64,000 bases of DNA from Phytophthora colocasiae (GCA_018806915.1 JAGKQI010000020.1:744001-808000), one strand, 5' to 3'. Positions 11,173 to 23,623 are shown, counted from the first letter of the stretch. Notes: generated by a model from the letters alone, not told the origin. Numbers and translations: made by a program.

Positions 11173-13922
11173 ATGGAGACGGACAGGCCGATGGTCGAAG
11201 TCCCGGCGGAAGCGACTGTCGAAGCGCCAATGGAGACTAACGCGCCGCCGATTGAAGAACCGACCGATGCATCAGAAGCTGTTGGAGCTTCTTATCCCAA
11301 ACGGCGGAGGTGGGAGTCGAAGTGGTTTCGGAACTCCTTCCCTAAGGGCTTCAATGCCAGGGTGTATTGCTCATTAAAGCGAGGAACTGAGCGCAAAAAC
11401 TACCTCGTTCGCTTTAGCCAGCGGTATGGCTACCAACTTCCAAAGCCTGTCATCCCATCAGCTAACCCGGCATTCTATAAGAAAAAGAAGACGATGAAAG
11501 CGTGGTGCAGGCTTAAGGGTCGAGATCGAAAGGAATATTTGCACAAGAAGACGCAGGAAGAGCGACGAAAGTTTATGCGCAACTACAAGGAGAAACCTAG
11601 GGATGAAGAACCGCCGCCACCGAAGCTATCAGTGCCGCAAAACTTTGCCTGGCCCGAAGGAATGAACCAAAAGGAATTCCTAGCCAAGAAACCGGGCGTT
11701 GAGCGCATGGCTTACTTGGCTTGGCACATCCGCAATAATGGCATTGAGCTGGAAGAACGACCTGCCGCAGTGAAAGTCCCCATTGGTCGACAACCAGAGC
11801 CGCGGGCTTATCCTCGTTGTGGATGCTCCAGTTCCGAATCTTGTGCGTCCTGCAGCAAATGTGTGGAGCTCCATTGCGTCTGCGGATTAACTGGACGTCA
11901 ACGGCGTGCTGTGTGCAACGAGTCGAGAGCTTGTAGTTGCTTGCTGACGGATCCAACTGCGCGTTGTAAGCTTTGCCATGGTTGTCGACAGCCCCGTGGC
12001 TTTTTTAGTCATTGCCGCTGTGTCCTTCATCAGCAAATTTTGTGGACTATGAGACACCCGGAGCTTGAAGTGAAGCTGACAGAACAAGAAGAAGAAATTT
12101 TGTGCAGTTGTTTTATGCTTGAAACTCGACACGAAGGAGATGCTACGAAGGAAAAAGAGGCTAAAGCACGTCAGGAAGTGGAGCGCGTACGACGGATAAG
12201 AAGAGCAGCAGGGTTCCCGTCGTGTGACAATATCTATCGCAGCAATAAGATCACTTCATTTTTGGACGAGGAGGAGCTAGAAAGCGATTTCGATGATGGC
12301 GTGGACAATGAAGTAGGTTCGGAAGTGCTATCTCCCAGCACAAACAGCATCATTCCACAAACGATGATCAGGAGAATGGTCAATACTTTCTATCATACCT
12401 TTCCAGCCTCATACCACCCTTTGCATCGGTCGGAGGGATGTTCATTGCTGGAGACTATTGAGCCTCGAGGTGGACGGGTCAGTCGAAGAAATAATGCTGC
12501 GGTAAGTGCTCCTATGCTTTCTGCCTAATAACCGTGGTTGTCGCCATCCACTGTATTAACAACGTTTGGTATGTGAAACAGATGAAGAGTGATGCAATTC
12601 AAAACGAAATCGCCCGTGGACTTGATAATATATCATACGAAATAGGTAAGCTCACTGCGTATTCAACGTCAATCAGTTGAGGGCTTGTGGATAGCTGATT
12701 ACTTTTGTGTTTTTGGTGTTGATCAGATCGGAATGCTGCGATGCCCCCAGATGTAAGTACACAACGTTTACAAACTGCAACTTTGTCACTGATTTTTGTT
12801 AATGTTGAACAGGATTTGCTCGATTTTCTGGTATATACGGCAAGTGTGAAGGCAGCAAACGTTGGAGAACTTATCGGCACATTTGAAGATTCAGCTGCGA
12901 TTGCAGCTAGCATCGTTATGGAAGAGTACATGACACAGATCGTGGAAGATACTGTGGTGCAGCAGCAAGCGTTGTGTCCTCCAACGGAAGCAAGTGTCCA
13001 AGCCTTTTCTCGAGAGATTCTTGTGGGCTTCAACTGGCAGCTCTTTGATCAGCAACATCCTTTTACGCCATCGAATCCGACGAACAGGGTTTTGTCGCTG
13101 GTGGAAAAGGAATCGATGCTGATGGACAAACTATCAGATTTGATTCTGCGGGAGTTTGTATCGACACAGTCTTCACACTTCGACATGGAGACGCATGACA
13201 ACCAATTGCTTAGATGGATTCGAAGTGCTATCGTCGTACCGCCGTTCATATTGACCGGTAGAACAGGATCACCTCCGAGGATTGGTATACCTAAAAGCAT
13301 CGGTACGGAAGAAACTCCGAGCAGTCCGAGTCATGAGCATCCGCGCAAAAAGCGCCGGTTGGAGAAGAAACAACCGACAAATAAACAGAAAGATCAGCCG
13401 AACAATGAAGTGAGGACAGCGCCTTCGCCTCCTCAGATTCGACTGGCTGTGAAAGCAAATCCCAAGCATGGGAATCCTACGTACAAGATACATTTTGCAA
13501 CGACGCTCAAGGATGAACTTCACGTGGAGGCGTCTGTTGGTGGATTAAACAGCAAGATGAAAGCGATGGCAACAGTATCACACCTCGCGGAGGTAGTTGA
13601 ACAGTATGAACGAGAAAGACAAGGAGCACTGGTTCCCCCACCGACGTATCCTGGTCCTGCACCGACTATTTCGCCAGTGCCACCAGAAGACCCTAACGAT
13701 CCTTACGGCGCAATGTTCACGTTCTTGTGTGGGAATATTAATGACTACAAGAAGCGCAGATGGGAGGCATTGATGGATAGGTATTTGAGCGTAACGATGC
13801 CCGGGTGGAAGCCTCTGAGCTTGAATCAGCAGAAAAGCGACCATGGAATTCTCGAGACAAAAGTGCAAGACAAGATGGAGAGCAAGTGGAATTTGACCGA
13901 TCATCATCACTTTGCCAATTAA
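11173..13922 (+). CDS. Large cysteine-rich protein of unknown function
   Basis: Exons 11173-12501, 12582-12645, 12727-12752 and 12813-13922 join in frame to 842 residues. I do not recognise the family. Residues 40-190 contain three related basic modules centred on KGFNARVYCSLKRGTERKNYLV, RLKGRDRKEYLHKKTQEERRKF and EGMNQKEFLAKKPGVERMAYLA-like segments. Residues about 215-315 form a dense Cys block (CGCSSSESCASCSKC, LHCVCGL, ACSCLL, CKLCHGC, HCRCVLHQQ) that probably binds several zinc ions. A region near residue 480 (LVYTASVKAANVGELIG, EDSAAIAASIVMEEYMTQIV) could be a histone-fold-like helix set; that is weak. The C-terminal third is basic, with a possible nuclear signal (KKRRLEKK). A nuclear nucleic-acid-binding role is a guess. 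Confidence 0.7.
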
Positions 13923-13973
13923 CCCGACTGGAATAGACATGAAGTAATTATGGCTTCGTTTATCATGAAGACA

Positions 13974-14043
13974 CTTTTAGCGTTGAAGAATGCAACAAGA
14001 ACAATCAGAAGAGAACCACCAAGGCGCTTTTAGCGTTGAAGAA
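13974..14043. repeat. Short direct repeat between two genes
   Basis: A 17-base unit, CTTTTAGCGTTGAAGAA, occurs at 13974-13990 and again at 14027-14043 in the 241-bp spacer between the cysteine-rich gene and the kinase. It is probably a local duplication in untranslated sequence, with no known role. Confidence 0.6.
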
Positions 14044-14163
14044 CAAGAAGGCTGATACTGAAACGGACCCGTGTTATTTTTGCTGTTGGCCAGTGTTCTA
14101 AAAGTGACGCTGCTGAGTGGCAATGGAGCCTTGTGCTAGTGCAAGTCTCCGCCGACCACAGCG

Positions 14164-15882
14164 ATGAACAAGTACGAAGTGCTCGGGGTGATAGGAGAGG
14201 GTGCTTACGGCGTAGTACTCAAGTGCCACAACAAAGAAACGAATGAGACGGTGGCTATCAAGAAGTTCAAGGAGAATGAGGACGATGACCCAATGGTGCG
14301 CAAGACAACACTACGCGAAGTGAAAATGCTGCGCATTCTAAAGCATGGGAACATCGTAGGACTGAAGGAGGCTTTCCGGCGGAAGGGTCGACTATATCTT
14401 GTGTTCGAATACGTGGAGAAGAATCTGCTAGAGGTACTCGAAGACAAGCCAAATGGAGTCGACAGCGAGCTCGTGCGATCGTACATTTTTCAATTGTGCT
14501 GCGCAATCCATTACTGCCACATCAACAATGTTATACATCGTGACATCAAGCCAGAAAACCTGCTCGTGAACACGTCAAACAGTGAGCACTCACTGCGTTT
14601 GTGCGACTTTGGCTTTGCACGGTCTCTTCCCAGTAATGGTAACTCATGTGAATTGACAGAGTACGTCGCCACTCGATGGTATCGCGCCCCCGAGCTACTT
14701 CTTGGAGATACCAAGTATTCGAAATCTGTGGACATCTGGGCGATCGGGTGCATTATGGGGGAACTCATCGAAGGCCAACCAATGTTTCCGGGGGAAAGCG
14801 AGATTGATCAGCTGTACTTGATTCAGAAGATGCTCGGCCCGCTTCAAAAGAGACATATGGAGCTGTTTGCAACGAACCCTCGGTTCTCAGGTTTAAAGAT
14901 TCCTGAAGTGAAAGTACCTGAAACTCTATATAGGCGGTACTGCGGCCGGGTGTCCAAGAAGGCCATTAGTTTTTTAGAAGGTGCAATTAAGTTATGCCCC
15001 GACGATCGATTTACGAGCGAAGAGTGTCTGAAGCACCCTTACTTTGAAGGACTATCGCATTCGGCTACTGTCGACCCCAACTCAACGAGCTGTTCCGCCG
15101 CAACTTCATCTCCAGAAGTTAAGCCTTTACAGTTCAATCTCAGCGAGAAACAGCAATCAGGTGGATGCACGACAGCGGACGATGACTTCGCAACTGGAGC
15201 TTCGCGTTGGTCATCCGAGGCGTACGATACTGCTCGAAGCAAAAGCTGGATGTCAAGTCGTGGAACATCCAAGGCAGAAGAGAAGAGCTCAACAAAAGAC
15301 AAACGGAGATCTGGGAGCAGGCGAAGTCGAAAGGAAGAAAAGGGTGGAGGTGGTCATTCAACGAGCAGCAGCAGCTTGAAGAAACTGACGGATTCGGTTG
15401 AAGACATCTCGGTGACTGCGTTGTGGCAATCGAGCGATTCCGCAGCACCGAAAGATGATGAGTGCGGGCCTATCAGCACTTTGAGTGGGCGCCGAAAGAA
15501 CCGCAAGAAAGGTAGCAATCATCTCCCAAAGCCTGGGGGAAGCAAGAAGAAGACGCCCTATGGTGGTGAATCGACGTTATCGACAAGTGTGGGGCTTCCG
15601 GCTGGTGTCGGTATCGCTATGGTTCGACCAGTGTCACGACAGGTTCTACTCTCGCAGCAGCAAACATTGCCGCGCTACCTGCCCCAGTTAGGTGGGGGTC
15701 CACATGACAACCTCGGTGATTTGTCAAGCTCAAGATGCATTGCTGGTGATGACGAAGAGGAGAGCGGACTGACCAGTGTTTACAACTACTCGACGTACTC
15801 TCGATCTACGTACTCGAAGAAGTCGTCCAAGAAGTTGCGGGAACGTACACTAGACGCGCAGGAGCTGCTGGAGTTCAACTGA
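14164..15882 (+). CDS. CDKL5: CDKL5-type protein kinase
   Basis: Intronless, 572 residues. The kinase domain covers residues 1-300. It starts [21 protein letters not shown] and carries VAIKKF (ATP lysine), [10 protein letters not shown] (catalytic loop), [10 protein letters not shown] (DFG) and the TEY activation motif in [20 protein letters not shown]. These blocks match cyclin-dependent-kinase-like proteins, closest by eye to CDKL5. The remaining 270 residues are low-complexity Ser/Lys-rich sequence with no visible domain. CDKL kinases act on cilia and microtubules in animals and algae, and oomycete zoospores are flagellate, so a flagellar role is plausible. The TEY motif implies activation by phosphorylation of the Thr and Tyr. 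Confidence 0.88.
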   Translation: MNKYEVLGVIGEGAYGVVLKCHNKETNETVAIKKFKENEDDDPMVRKTTLREVKMLRILKHGNIVGLKEAFRRKGRLYLVFEYVEKNLLEVLEDKPNGVDSELVRSYIFQLCCAIHYCHINNVIHRDIKPENLLVNTSNSEHSLRLCDFGFARSLPSNGNSCELTEYVATRWYRAPELLLGDTKYSKSVDIWAIGCIMGELIEGQPMFPGESEIDQLYLIQKMLGPLQKRHMELFATNPRFSGLKIPEVKVPETLYRRYCGRVSKKAISFLEGAIKLCPDDRFTSEECLKHPYFEGLSHSATVDPNSTSCSAATSSPEVKPLQFNLSEKQQSGGCTTADDDFATGASRWSSEAYDTARSKSWMSSRGTSKAEEKSSTKDKRRSGSRRSRKEEKGGGGHSTSSSSLKKLTDSVEDISVTALWQSSDSAAPKDDECGPISTLSGRRKNRKKGSNHLPKPGGSKKKTPYGGESTLSTSVGLPAGVGIAMVRPVSRQVLLSQQQTLPRYLPQLGGGPHDNLGDLSSSRCIAGDDEEESGLTSVYNYSTYSRSTYSKKSSKKLRERTLDAQELLEFN

Positions 15883-16349
15883 GCACTGTAACCATAGAAA
15901 TCGTGTCAAAGCAGTAAGTTCGTACCTTATCACCACGTCATTCCCATTTCCCATGAGCCCTAGATGACCAGTACGCAGATACATCCACAAAGTGTCTTGT
16001 CAACAAATTTCCCTTCAACCTGTAACATCGTTTCCGACGGAAGGCAGAGCATATCCATGCAACCAGGCTGTAGCAACTTGCTCAAAATGCTTCCGTACTA
16101 ATATTTACATGCACCAAGGTATCAATGGACTCGTATCGGTGCAATTAACTAAAAGTGCTTTAATTGATGACATGTTTTCACACGTCATTGGTAATTGATG
16201 AAGACATGCTTTTCACACGTCACAGATTTCATCGAAATGTCCCTTTTATACCGATGTCAAGTCAACACCGCAGCTCAAAGGAAGGAAACCTGCCACATCC
16301 GAATTGGCTGAGTAAACCGCAAGTACCTGTCGTCTCTCTAGACCCCACT
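15883..16349. other. Intergenic spacer, no gene seen
   Basis: 467 bp between the kinase and the first acyl-CoA oxidase. An imperfect direct repeat is visible: GACATGTTTTCACACGTCA near 16167 and GACATGCTTTTCACACGTCA near 16202. The open frame of the oxidase extends upstream through part of this stretch, but protein similarity to the second copy starts only at the ATG at 16350. Confidence 0.5.
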
Positions 16350-18746
16350 ATGTCTACGAACCGCTTGGAAACTGAGCGCAAGGGAAGCCCCGTACCCTCT
16401 CGCGAGCTCGCCTACGTGCTACATAAGAGCAAGCGCAACGTGGAGCAACAAGAACGCCTGGAGCAGCTGCTCGTCCAAGACCCCGTGTTCAACCATGAGA
16501 AGATGAACTACCTCACGCGTGGAGAACAATACAAGCGAGCGATGCAAATGTCGGCCAGAGTGGAGATCCTAGCGCGTCGCCACCACCTCAGTGACGAGGA
16601 CACCGAACAACTGCGTCTCATTTTCCAAGGCATCACGAGCTGCTCGGCGTCCACCACGCTGCACACGCTCATGTTCATTAAGAACTTGGGTCTATTGTTT
16701 ACTGATGAACAGCAGACCCAATGGATGCAAATCGCTAAGCAGTGGTGTATGGTCGGATGCTATGCTCAAACTGAGCTTGGTCATGGATCCAACGTCCGTG
16801 GACTCGAGACTACAGCCACGTACATCCCCGCCACCGACGAATTCGAGATCCACTCGCCCACGCTGACGTCTATGAAGTGGTGGCCTGGAGCTCTAGCTCG
16901 TACGGCTAACTTCGGAGTGGTGTACGCTCGATTGCTACTGGGCGGGAAGGACTACGGCGTGCACAACTTCATGGTACAGTTGCGGGACTTGGAGTCGCAT
17001 GACGCAATGCCTGGCGTGACGCTGGGTGATATCGGTCCGAAGATCGGCTTCAACAACGTCGATAATGGGTATTGCAAGTTCAACCGTGTGCGCATTCCGC
17101 GTCTGAGTATGGGTATGAGATTTGCGACCGTGACTCGTGAAGGAAAATACGTGAAAAATGCAGGTGTTCCGCAGGAAGTGCTGTACTTCACTATGCTGCA
17201 AACCCGCATGGTATTTATCCGTTCTGCTGGTATCAACTTGGCCAAGGCGTGCACTATCACTATCCGCTATTCGGCTGTTCGTCAGCAAGGTTATGATGCC
17301 AACAACCTAAAGTCTACTGAGGAATTGAGTGTGCTCGACTACCAGACGCAGCAATACCGCCTGTTCCCGCTTCTTGCAGCCGCGTACGCTATCGTACTAA
17401 CTGGTACGTCCATTCGTTATATTGCTCTTCCAAAATGCTTTTTAAGTTAGTAAACTGAAATGCTTCTGCAGGAAACCGTGTGGACGACTTTGCCGCGTCA
17501 TTGGCAGAGCAAACCAAGCGTGGCGATGTGAGCTTACTCACTGTGGGCCACGTCATGAGTTGTGGACTAAAGGTTCTCACGACAGACCTAGCAACTGCTG
17601 GCATTGAGACTGCTCGTCGGGTATGTTTTGGGATATTACGTCCATTACAGCTTGTGATGCCTCCCTAATACTTTTGGATGTCTGTGTATGTGTGTACTTC
17701 AGGCCTGTGGTGGACATGGCTACCTACTCTCTAGTGGTAAGATAATAACACTTAATGTGTTTTACCAGTTCGTTTACAAGCGTGATACTCACAAGATATG
17801 TGTTTGATTTTGCAGGCTTGCCGGTACTAGGCCATCAATGATAATTCAAAATTTGATAAACCGTCAGGCTAATTTTTGGTTGTTGTCGTTTTCACAGATC
17901 TTGCTGGGAGATGCCGTACAGACTGTCACTACCGAAGGTGACAACCTGGTTCTTTCCATCCAGGTACGTGTGTAGCTTTTCCATCCTCCTACTGGTGCTT
18001 GCTCAAAAATCACTCTCGTGTGTGCTTTAAACTCGTAGACTGTTCGCGCTTTGCTGAAGATCCTGACATCGTACAAGAAAACCGGCAAGGTCCCGGAGCC
18101 TATGGCATTCCTTGCGAACATCGACAAGAGATCAGATACAACCCCTCGTACCAAGAAGCAGTGGCTTAGCCCGCAGAACTACGTGGAAGCTTTCGAACAA
18201 CGTTTCCTGTACCAGTTGCGCTCATATGTTCACAAGATTTCGACGGAGGCTTCTGTTACTGCTGGTTTACAAAACAACTCGATGGACACGTTAAAGCTGA
18301 CCAACTCGTATGCCAGCCTAGTGATTGTCAAGACGTTTGCTGAGGCTGTTCAGGCCCCGTCGACACTTACTTCGGAATTCCTGTCGTCTCCATCAATTCT
18401 GAATGTAGTCCGTCTACTGTGTCACCTATTCGCACTTACACAGTTGGAATCCACCGCAGGCGAGTTCATGGAGAGTGGATGCGTCTCCCCCAACGAAATG
18501 CCGATCATCCGCGACAACATCGAGGACCTGCTCAAGCTCATCCGCCCACACGCTGTGACGCTCGTTGACGGCTTCAACTTCTCGGATCACACGTTGAACT
18601 CGACTTTGGGTCGCTACGACGGAAATGTGTACGAAGCTCTGTACGAGTCCGCGCAGCATGATCCTCTGAATCACTCGTCTGACAAAGTGGCGTTGCACGA
18701 GTTATTGCGTCCGATCCGTGATGAAATCTCGCAGTCGCGTCTGTAA
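16350..18746 (+). CDS. ACOX: Peroxisomal acyl-CoA oxidase, copy 1
   Basis: FAD enzyme that oxidises acyl-CoA to trans-2-enoyl-CoA with production of hydrogen peroxide, the first step of peroxisomal beta-oxidation. Six exons are read: 16350-17403, 17472-17620, 17703-17736, 17816-17823, 17898-17963 and 18039-18746, giving 672 residues. Family motifs are YAQTELGHGSNVRGLETTAT, LTSMKWWPGALARTANFGVV, GPKIGFNNVDNGY and RRACGGHGYLLSSGLP. The protein ends in SRL, a PTS1 peroxisomal targeting signal. Exon 4 is only 8 nt; it exists because an extra intron (17824-17897) splits the region that is one 74-nt exon in copy 2. The gene is in tandem with copy 2. The start was chosen where the alignment with copy 2 begins. 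Confidence 0.93.
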
Positions 18747-19082
18747 CCGCAAAACTGCGTGAACGAGTGAATGATGGCTGAGCAACCCAATGCTTTCTTC
18801 TGAGTACTGAGGTAATGCTAGTGAATGTACAGGTTCTTTTCAATAAGTGTAAGTTTGCTGTAGCTGTAACAGTTTTCACTGTCGCGTATCAATGTGTACT
18901 GGCAAGTGTTAGACCAACTTCAACATAGTCAATACATTGTCCAAGTCACAATTGCAAACTTCAACTGAAGCAAGTGTCGAGTCAACAGAGCTTCCTCTAA
19001 AGCACTAGTCCTGAACTTCAGGACCTCCGAAGGTTCATTTCTTGATTTGCGCTGTCTCCTTGAACCTCCTCGATAACTGATT
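18747..19082. other. Spacer between the tandem oxidases, no gene seen
   Basis: 336 bp holding the end of copy 1's transcript and the promoter of copy 2. No coding potential or clear repeat was seen. Confidence 0.5.
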
Positions 19083-21353
19083 ATGTCGTCCCCGTTGGAG
19101 GTTGAGCGCAGCAAGAGTCGCGTGTCGTCGAGGGAATTGGCGTACGTTCTGCACCAGAGCAAGAGCCACGTAGAGAAGCTTGAGAGACTGGAGCAGCTAC
19201 TGGTGGGAGACCCTGTGTTTAACCATGAGAAGATGTACTATCTCACTCGTGGAGAGCAGTACAAACGGGCAACGCAAATGGCAGGGAAAGCGGAGATCAT
19301 AGCACACCGCAACAGCCTAACTGAGGAAGACACGGCACTGCTTCACGTGATCCTACAAGGATTCACCGGTTGTCCGTCATCTACCGCTCTCCACACGGGG
19401 ATGTTCTTCAAGAACTTGGGTCTATTATTCACCGACGAGCAACAGGCGAAGTGGATGAAGATGGCTAAGCAGTGGCGTATGGTCGGATGCTACGCTCAAA
19501 CTGAGCTTGGTCATGGATCCAACGTCCGTGGACTCGAGACTACTGCCACGTACATCCCCGCCACCGACGAATTCGAGATCCACTCGCCTACGCTGACGTC
19601 TATGAAGTGGTGGCCTGGAGCTCTAGCTCGTACGGCCAACTTCGGAGTGGTGTACGCGCGGTTACTGCTGGGTGGGAAGGACTACGGCGTGCACAACTTC
19701 ATGGTACAGTTGCGCGACTTGGAGTCGCATGACGCAATGCCTGGCGTGACGCTGGGTGACATCGGTCCGAAGATCGGCTTCAACAACGTCGACAACGGAT
19801 ACTGTACGTTTGACCGAGTGAGAATCCCTCGTGATCAAATGGGGATGCGTGTTGCGTCGGTGACTCGTGAAGGCAAGTACATGAAGAACTCCGACGTCCC
19901 TCAAGAGGTGCTGTACTTCACCATGCTGCAGACTCGGATGTCGTACATTCGTTCGAGCGGTTTGGCACTTGCCAAGGCCAGTACGATCACTATCCGCTAT
20001 TCCGGTGTCCGTCGCCAGGGTTATGATGCCAACAATCCGGAGTCGAAAGAGGAGCTGAGTGTGCTGGACTACCAAACGCAACAATATCGGTTGTTTCCAC
20101 TGCTCGCGGCGGCGTACGCCATTACATTGACGGGCAAGCTCATGTTTGCTGACATATATATATTCACCACGACTAACATTTTGTATGTTGCTGATCGCAT
20201 AGGTAACAAAGTGGATGCATTTACATTGCAACTGGCTGATCAGATCAAGCAAGGAGACCCGAGCATGCTCGTTGTGGGTCATGCTATGAGCTGCGGACTC
20301 AAGGTGCTCACTTCCGAAATTGCATGCAATGGCATTGAAACTTGCCGCAGAGTACGTTGAATGATCCCTGTGTTCGACACTTGTGTACTGCATGCTCACA
20401 TGAATTTGTCAATGATCTAGGCATGCGGTGGGCACGGATTCCTTGTATCCAGCGGTAAGCTCACATTGCTTGAAAGTTAGCGACGCTGTATCTTAGTTGG
20501 TACTTCCCTCTTTCTGCTTCTGTAGGCTTGCCCGTTCTTCTTGGTGATGTCCTACAAATGGTGACTGCAGAAGGTGAAAACTTTGTCCTCTGCCAACAGG
20601 TAAGATTAAATTGCTAATGCAGGTGAAAAAGTTCTAACCTCGAACTGTTGTTACCAGACGGCGCGTGCTCTACTGAAAATCCATGGACAGTATCAATCAA
20701 GTGGACGTCTTCCTTCGGTGATGCAATTCATCGAGAACATTGGAAAGCCGTCGCGTGCTCAATCTCGAAGCAAACAACAATGGCTCCAGCTAACAACGTA
20801 CGTGGATGTGTTCCAGCAACATTTCCTCCATTCACTTCGTGGACTGGTAGGCAAGGTTGCTTCGGAGACCTCCATCGCGGCAGGTATCCAGAACAATTCG
20901 ATGCATTGCTACAAGCTGTCAAACGCGTACACGTTCCTCGTCTTGGTGAGCAACTTCGCAGAGTCAGTCCGCACTGCGTCAGCAGAGACCCAACCAGTAC
21001 TTCAGCTGCTATGCAAGCTCTTCGCACTTACACAGTTGGAAGCCGCCGCTGGCGAGTTCATGGAGAGTAAATGCGTCTTCCCCAACGAAATGCCGATCAT
21101 CCGTGACAACATCGAGGACCTGCTCAAGCTCATCCGCCCACACGCTGTGACGCTCGTTGACGGCTTCAACTTCTCGGATCACACGTTGAACTCGACTTTG
21201 GGTCGCTATGACGGAAATGTGTACGAAGCTCTGTACGAGTCCGCGCAGCATGATCCTCTTAATCATTCGTCTGACAAGGTGGCGTTGCACGAGTTATTGC
21301 GTCCGATCCGTGATGAAATTACCCGTGAACTCGCATCCAAGTCGCGTCTTTAG
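19083..21353 (+). CDS. ACOX: Peroxisomal acyl-CoA oxidase, copy 2
   Basis: Tandem paralogue of the upstream oxidase, with the same reaction and compartment. Exons are 19083-20133, 20203-20351, 20421-20454, 20526-20599 and 20658-21353, giving 667 residues that end in SRL (PTS1). The first intron, 20134-20202, has a GC donor (GGGCAAGC) with a normal AG acceptor. It is 69 bp long with no in-frame stop, so a retained form would add 23 residues. Copy 1 has a GT donor at the matching position. Exon 4 is unsplit here (74 nt). Two blocks, 19470-19800 and 21030-21320, are almost identical to copy 1 at the DNA level, while flanking coding parts are clearly diverged. Confidence 0.93.
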
Positions 21354-21588
21354 GCAATGAAAGTGAACAACTTCTCGGCATCGCAGTAAAATGCCCAACA
21401 AGTCAGTGACAATTCAATAATGGCGTGATCCCTTTCATCACATACTACGTACATGAACACGGCTCCAGAGGAGCTGCCCCATAAGAACTTCATATTGCCT
21501 GTACGCTATTTATATATTTTTTTTATAACTATGCGTTTTAAAAAATTTCAAAAATTTCGCGCGCTCGCACATCAACATCTTCGCCGTA

Positions 21589-23623
21589 ATGGCGGACAGT
21601 CGGCGACTCGCGTTGGAGCGATGGCTCGAGGAGAAGCGGCGCCAGAAGCAGAAGCGCACGCAGGCAACTGCCAATCCCATTCAACGCGCGGGTCGCGTGC
21701 TCTCACACAGGTAAATTCGCCTTGCTTTGGCTCTCAGAAGCTATAATACGGCTCTCAGAAGCTATAATACGGCTCTCGTAATCTTAATTTTCTTCATATT
21801 TCTGTCTCCAGAACCACCCAAGGAGTCCCAGTGCGCACTCGTGTGATACAGAAAGAGAATGAAACGGCAAAACCATTGAAAGTCGTTGCAGCACGCCGAG
21901 TTTCTTGTGAGGCAGCACCGTTGGAGCATTTTAACGAGCTGGACAAGGAGCAGAAGCTGTTGTTTAAAACGCCAGCCAAAAGTAACAACAGCACAGGAGG
22001 AGAGACAGATAGAACAGTAGACGATGTCAGCTTGGCCAGTGATGATGAACCTACGCGTAAGAAGCGCCGGAGAAGGAGGAGCTACATTTCGCCAAGCTCC
22101 AACTTGCCGTCGTTGGCGGGCGGTGCACAACGAATATTGACACCCACGAGGCTGCTACCACAGGAGAGTGATGATGGAGGCATGGATGGTGATACTGATG
22201 GTGCAACGCCAGATATTGTTCCGGGTCCACGACGTGTTAGTGTACTGGCACAAAGGAGAAAGAGTGATGAAAGTACTGGGTCTAGACCGTCAGCGACACC
22301 GTTTAAAGACGTGAGTGTGAAGGAGGAGCACGTCTCGTCGAGGGAAACTATTTCGCTTGGAAGTATTGGAGTAGCACTTCGAGTGCCTCAAACGACAAAA
22401 AAGGAGGAATTAAAGGACGTACACCGCCAGAAATCACTGTCGACTCTTGCACCTCGAATAAAGGAGGAAGTCAAGTCAACAGACAATGCTAATGGGGCAA
22501 CGACTAAGGTGGAGAGCCCGCGGCCAGATCGCAAACTTAATTTCCCCGAACGTGTTCCAGCGCAGCAATCGACAAGAGCTAGCATTGAATTCCCAGCATC
22601 GCGAAAGAGTATTTCCGGTCGCAATTCACTTGACAATTCAAAGTCAGCGCAGTCTCTCAGCGAACGGTTAGCAGGAAACCCGAAATTCACAATGAGTGAC
22701 TTCATAGTGACGAAGAACCTAGGTCAAGGCAAATTCGGAAATGTCTATTTGGCAAGGGAGAAGTGCTCAAACGTTACTGTGGCTCTCAAGGTAAGCAAGC
22801 ACCTACATTTGAAGCATTGGCTTTGTTACAATGCCATTGCTGACGATTGTTCGTTGTAGGTTTTACTTAAGTCCCCTATGACGCGTGATGGCGGTACAAG
22901 CAATCTCAAGCGTGAGGTCGAGATCCAAGTCCGTCTTCGCCACCCGAACGTACTCTGTCTACACGGATACTTTTACGACGAAGCATGTGTATATCTCGTG
23001 CTCGAATATGCACCTTACGGAGAGCTCTTGAAGGAGTTGGCTAAAGAGAAATACTTCTCCGACGCTGTGGCTGCGCGCTATGTAGCTCAAGTGGTCGAAG
23101 CTCTAAAATACTGCCACAGTTGTGACGTGATTCATCGGGATATCAAGGTACGTTCAGAGATTATAGCAGCTATACTATCGTCGTGCAAAACTGATAGTGT
23201 CGATCTTATTTACAGCCAGAGAATTTGCTGCTTGGGTACAACAAAACAATTAAGCTTGCTGACTTTGGCTGGTCAGTATATGCACCTAAGCCGCACGATC
23301 ATCGCAAGACATTCTGCGGGACTCCTGATTATCTTAGCCCAGAAATGGTGATGGGGGAGACCTACGACTATCGGACAGACTCGTGGAGCCTTGGTGTGCT
23401 TACGTACGAGTTACTGGTGGGCTCAACGCCATTCAAGTGCGAAAACCAAATGGAGATGTATAAGCGAATTGGGCACGCTGACTACCATTTCCCGTCAACC
23501 CCTCTTGTATCAGAAAGTGCTAAGAATTTCATCGCCAGACTACTTCAACGGAAGCCGAATAATCGTATGAGCTTGGAGGATGCAGCCAACCACCCATGGC
23601 TTCAGAATCTCAATTCGAAGTAA
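21589..23623 (+). CDS. AURK: Aurora-type mitotic kinase
   Basis: Exons 21589-21710, 21812-22790, 22860-23147 and 23216-23623 give 598 residues. The kinase domain is C-terminal (about residue 330 onward). It has LGQGKFGNVYLAREK, VALKVL (ATP lysine, split by an intron), [20 protein letters not shown] and the Aurora activation loop RKTFCGTPDYLSPEMV. The DFGWSV box plus RxTxCGTPDYL identifies Aurora rather than AGC or CaM kinases. The 330-residue N-terminus is unusually long, basic and Ser/Thr-rich. It begins with a charged helix (LALERWLEEKRRQKQKR) that could carry localisation signals. Role: chromosome segregation and cytokinesis, with control through T-loop phosphorylation. Confidence 0.9.
21729..21777. 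repeat. 21-bp tandem repeat in Aurora intron 1
   Basis: GGCTCTCAGAAGCTATAATAC occurs twice exactly (21729-21749, 21750-21770), followed by a truncated third copy (GGCTCTC). It lies inside the first intron, 21711-21811, so it probably reflects replication slippage. Confidence 0.8.

Noticed and set aside
21729..21777. 21-bp tandem repeat in the Aurora intron as a regulatory element
   Set aside because: Only two exact units and a fragment, placed inside an intron; slippage explains it.
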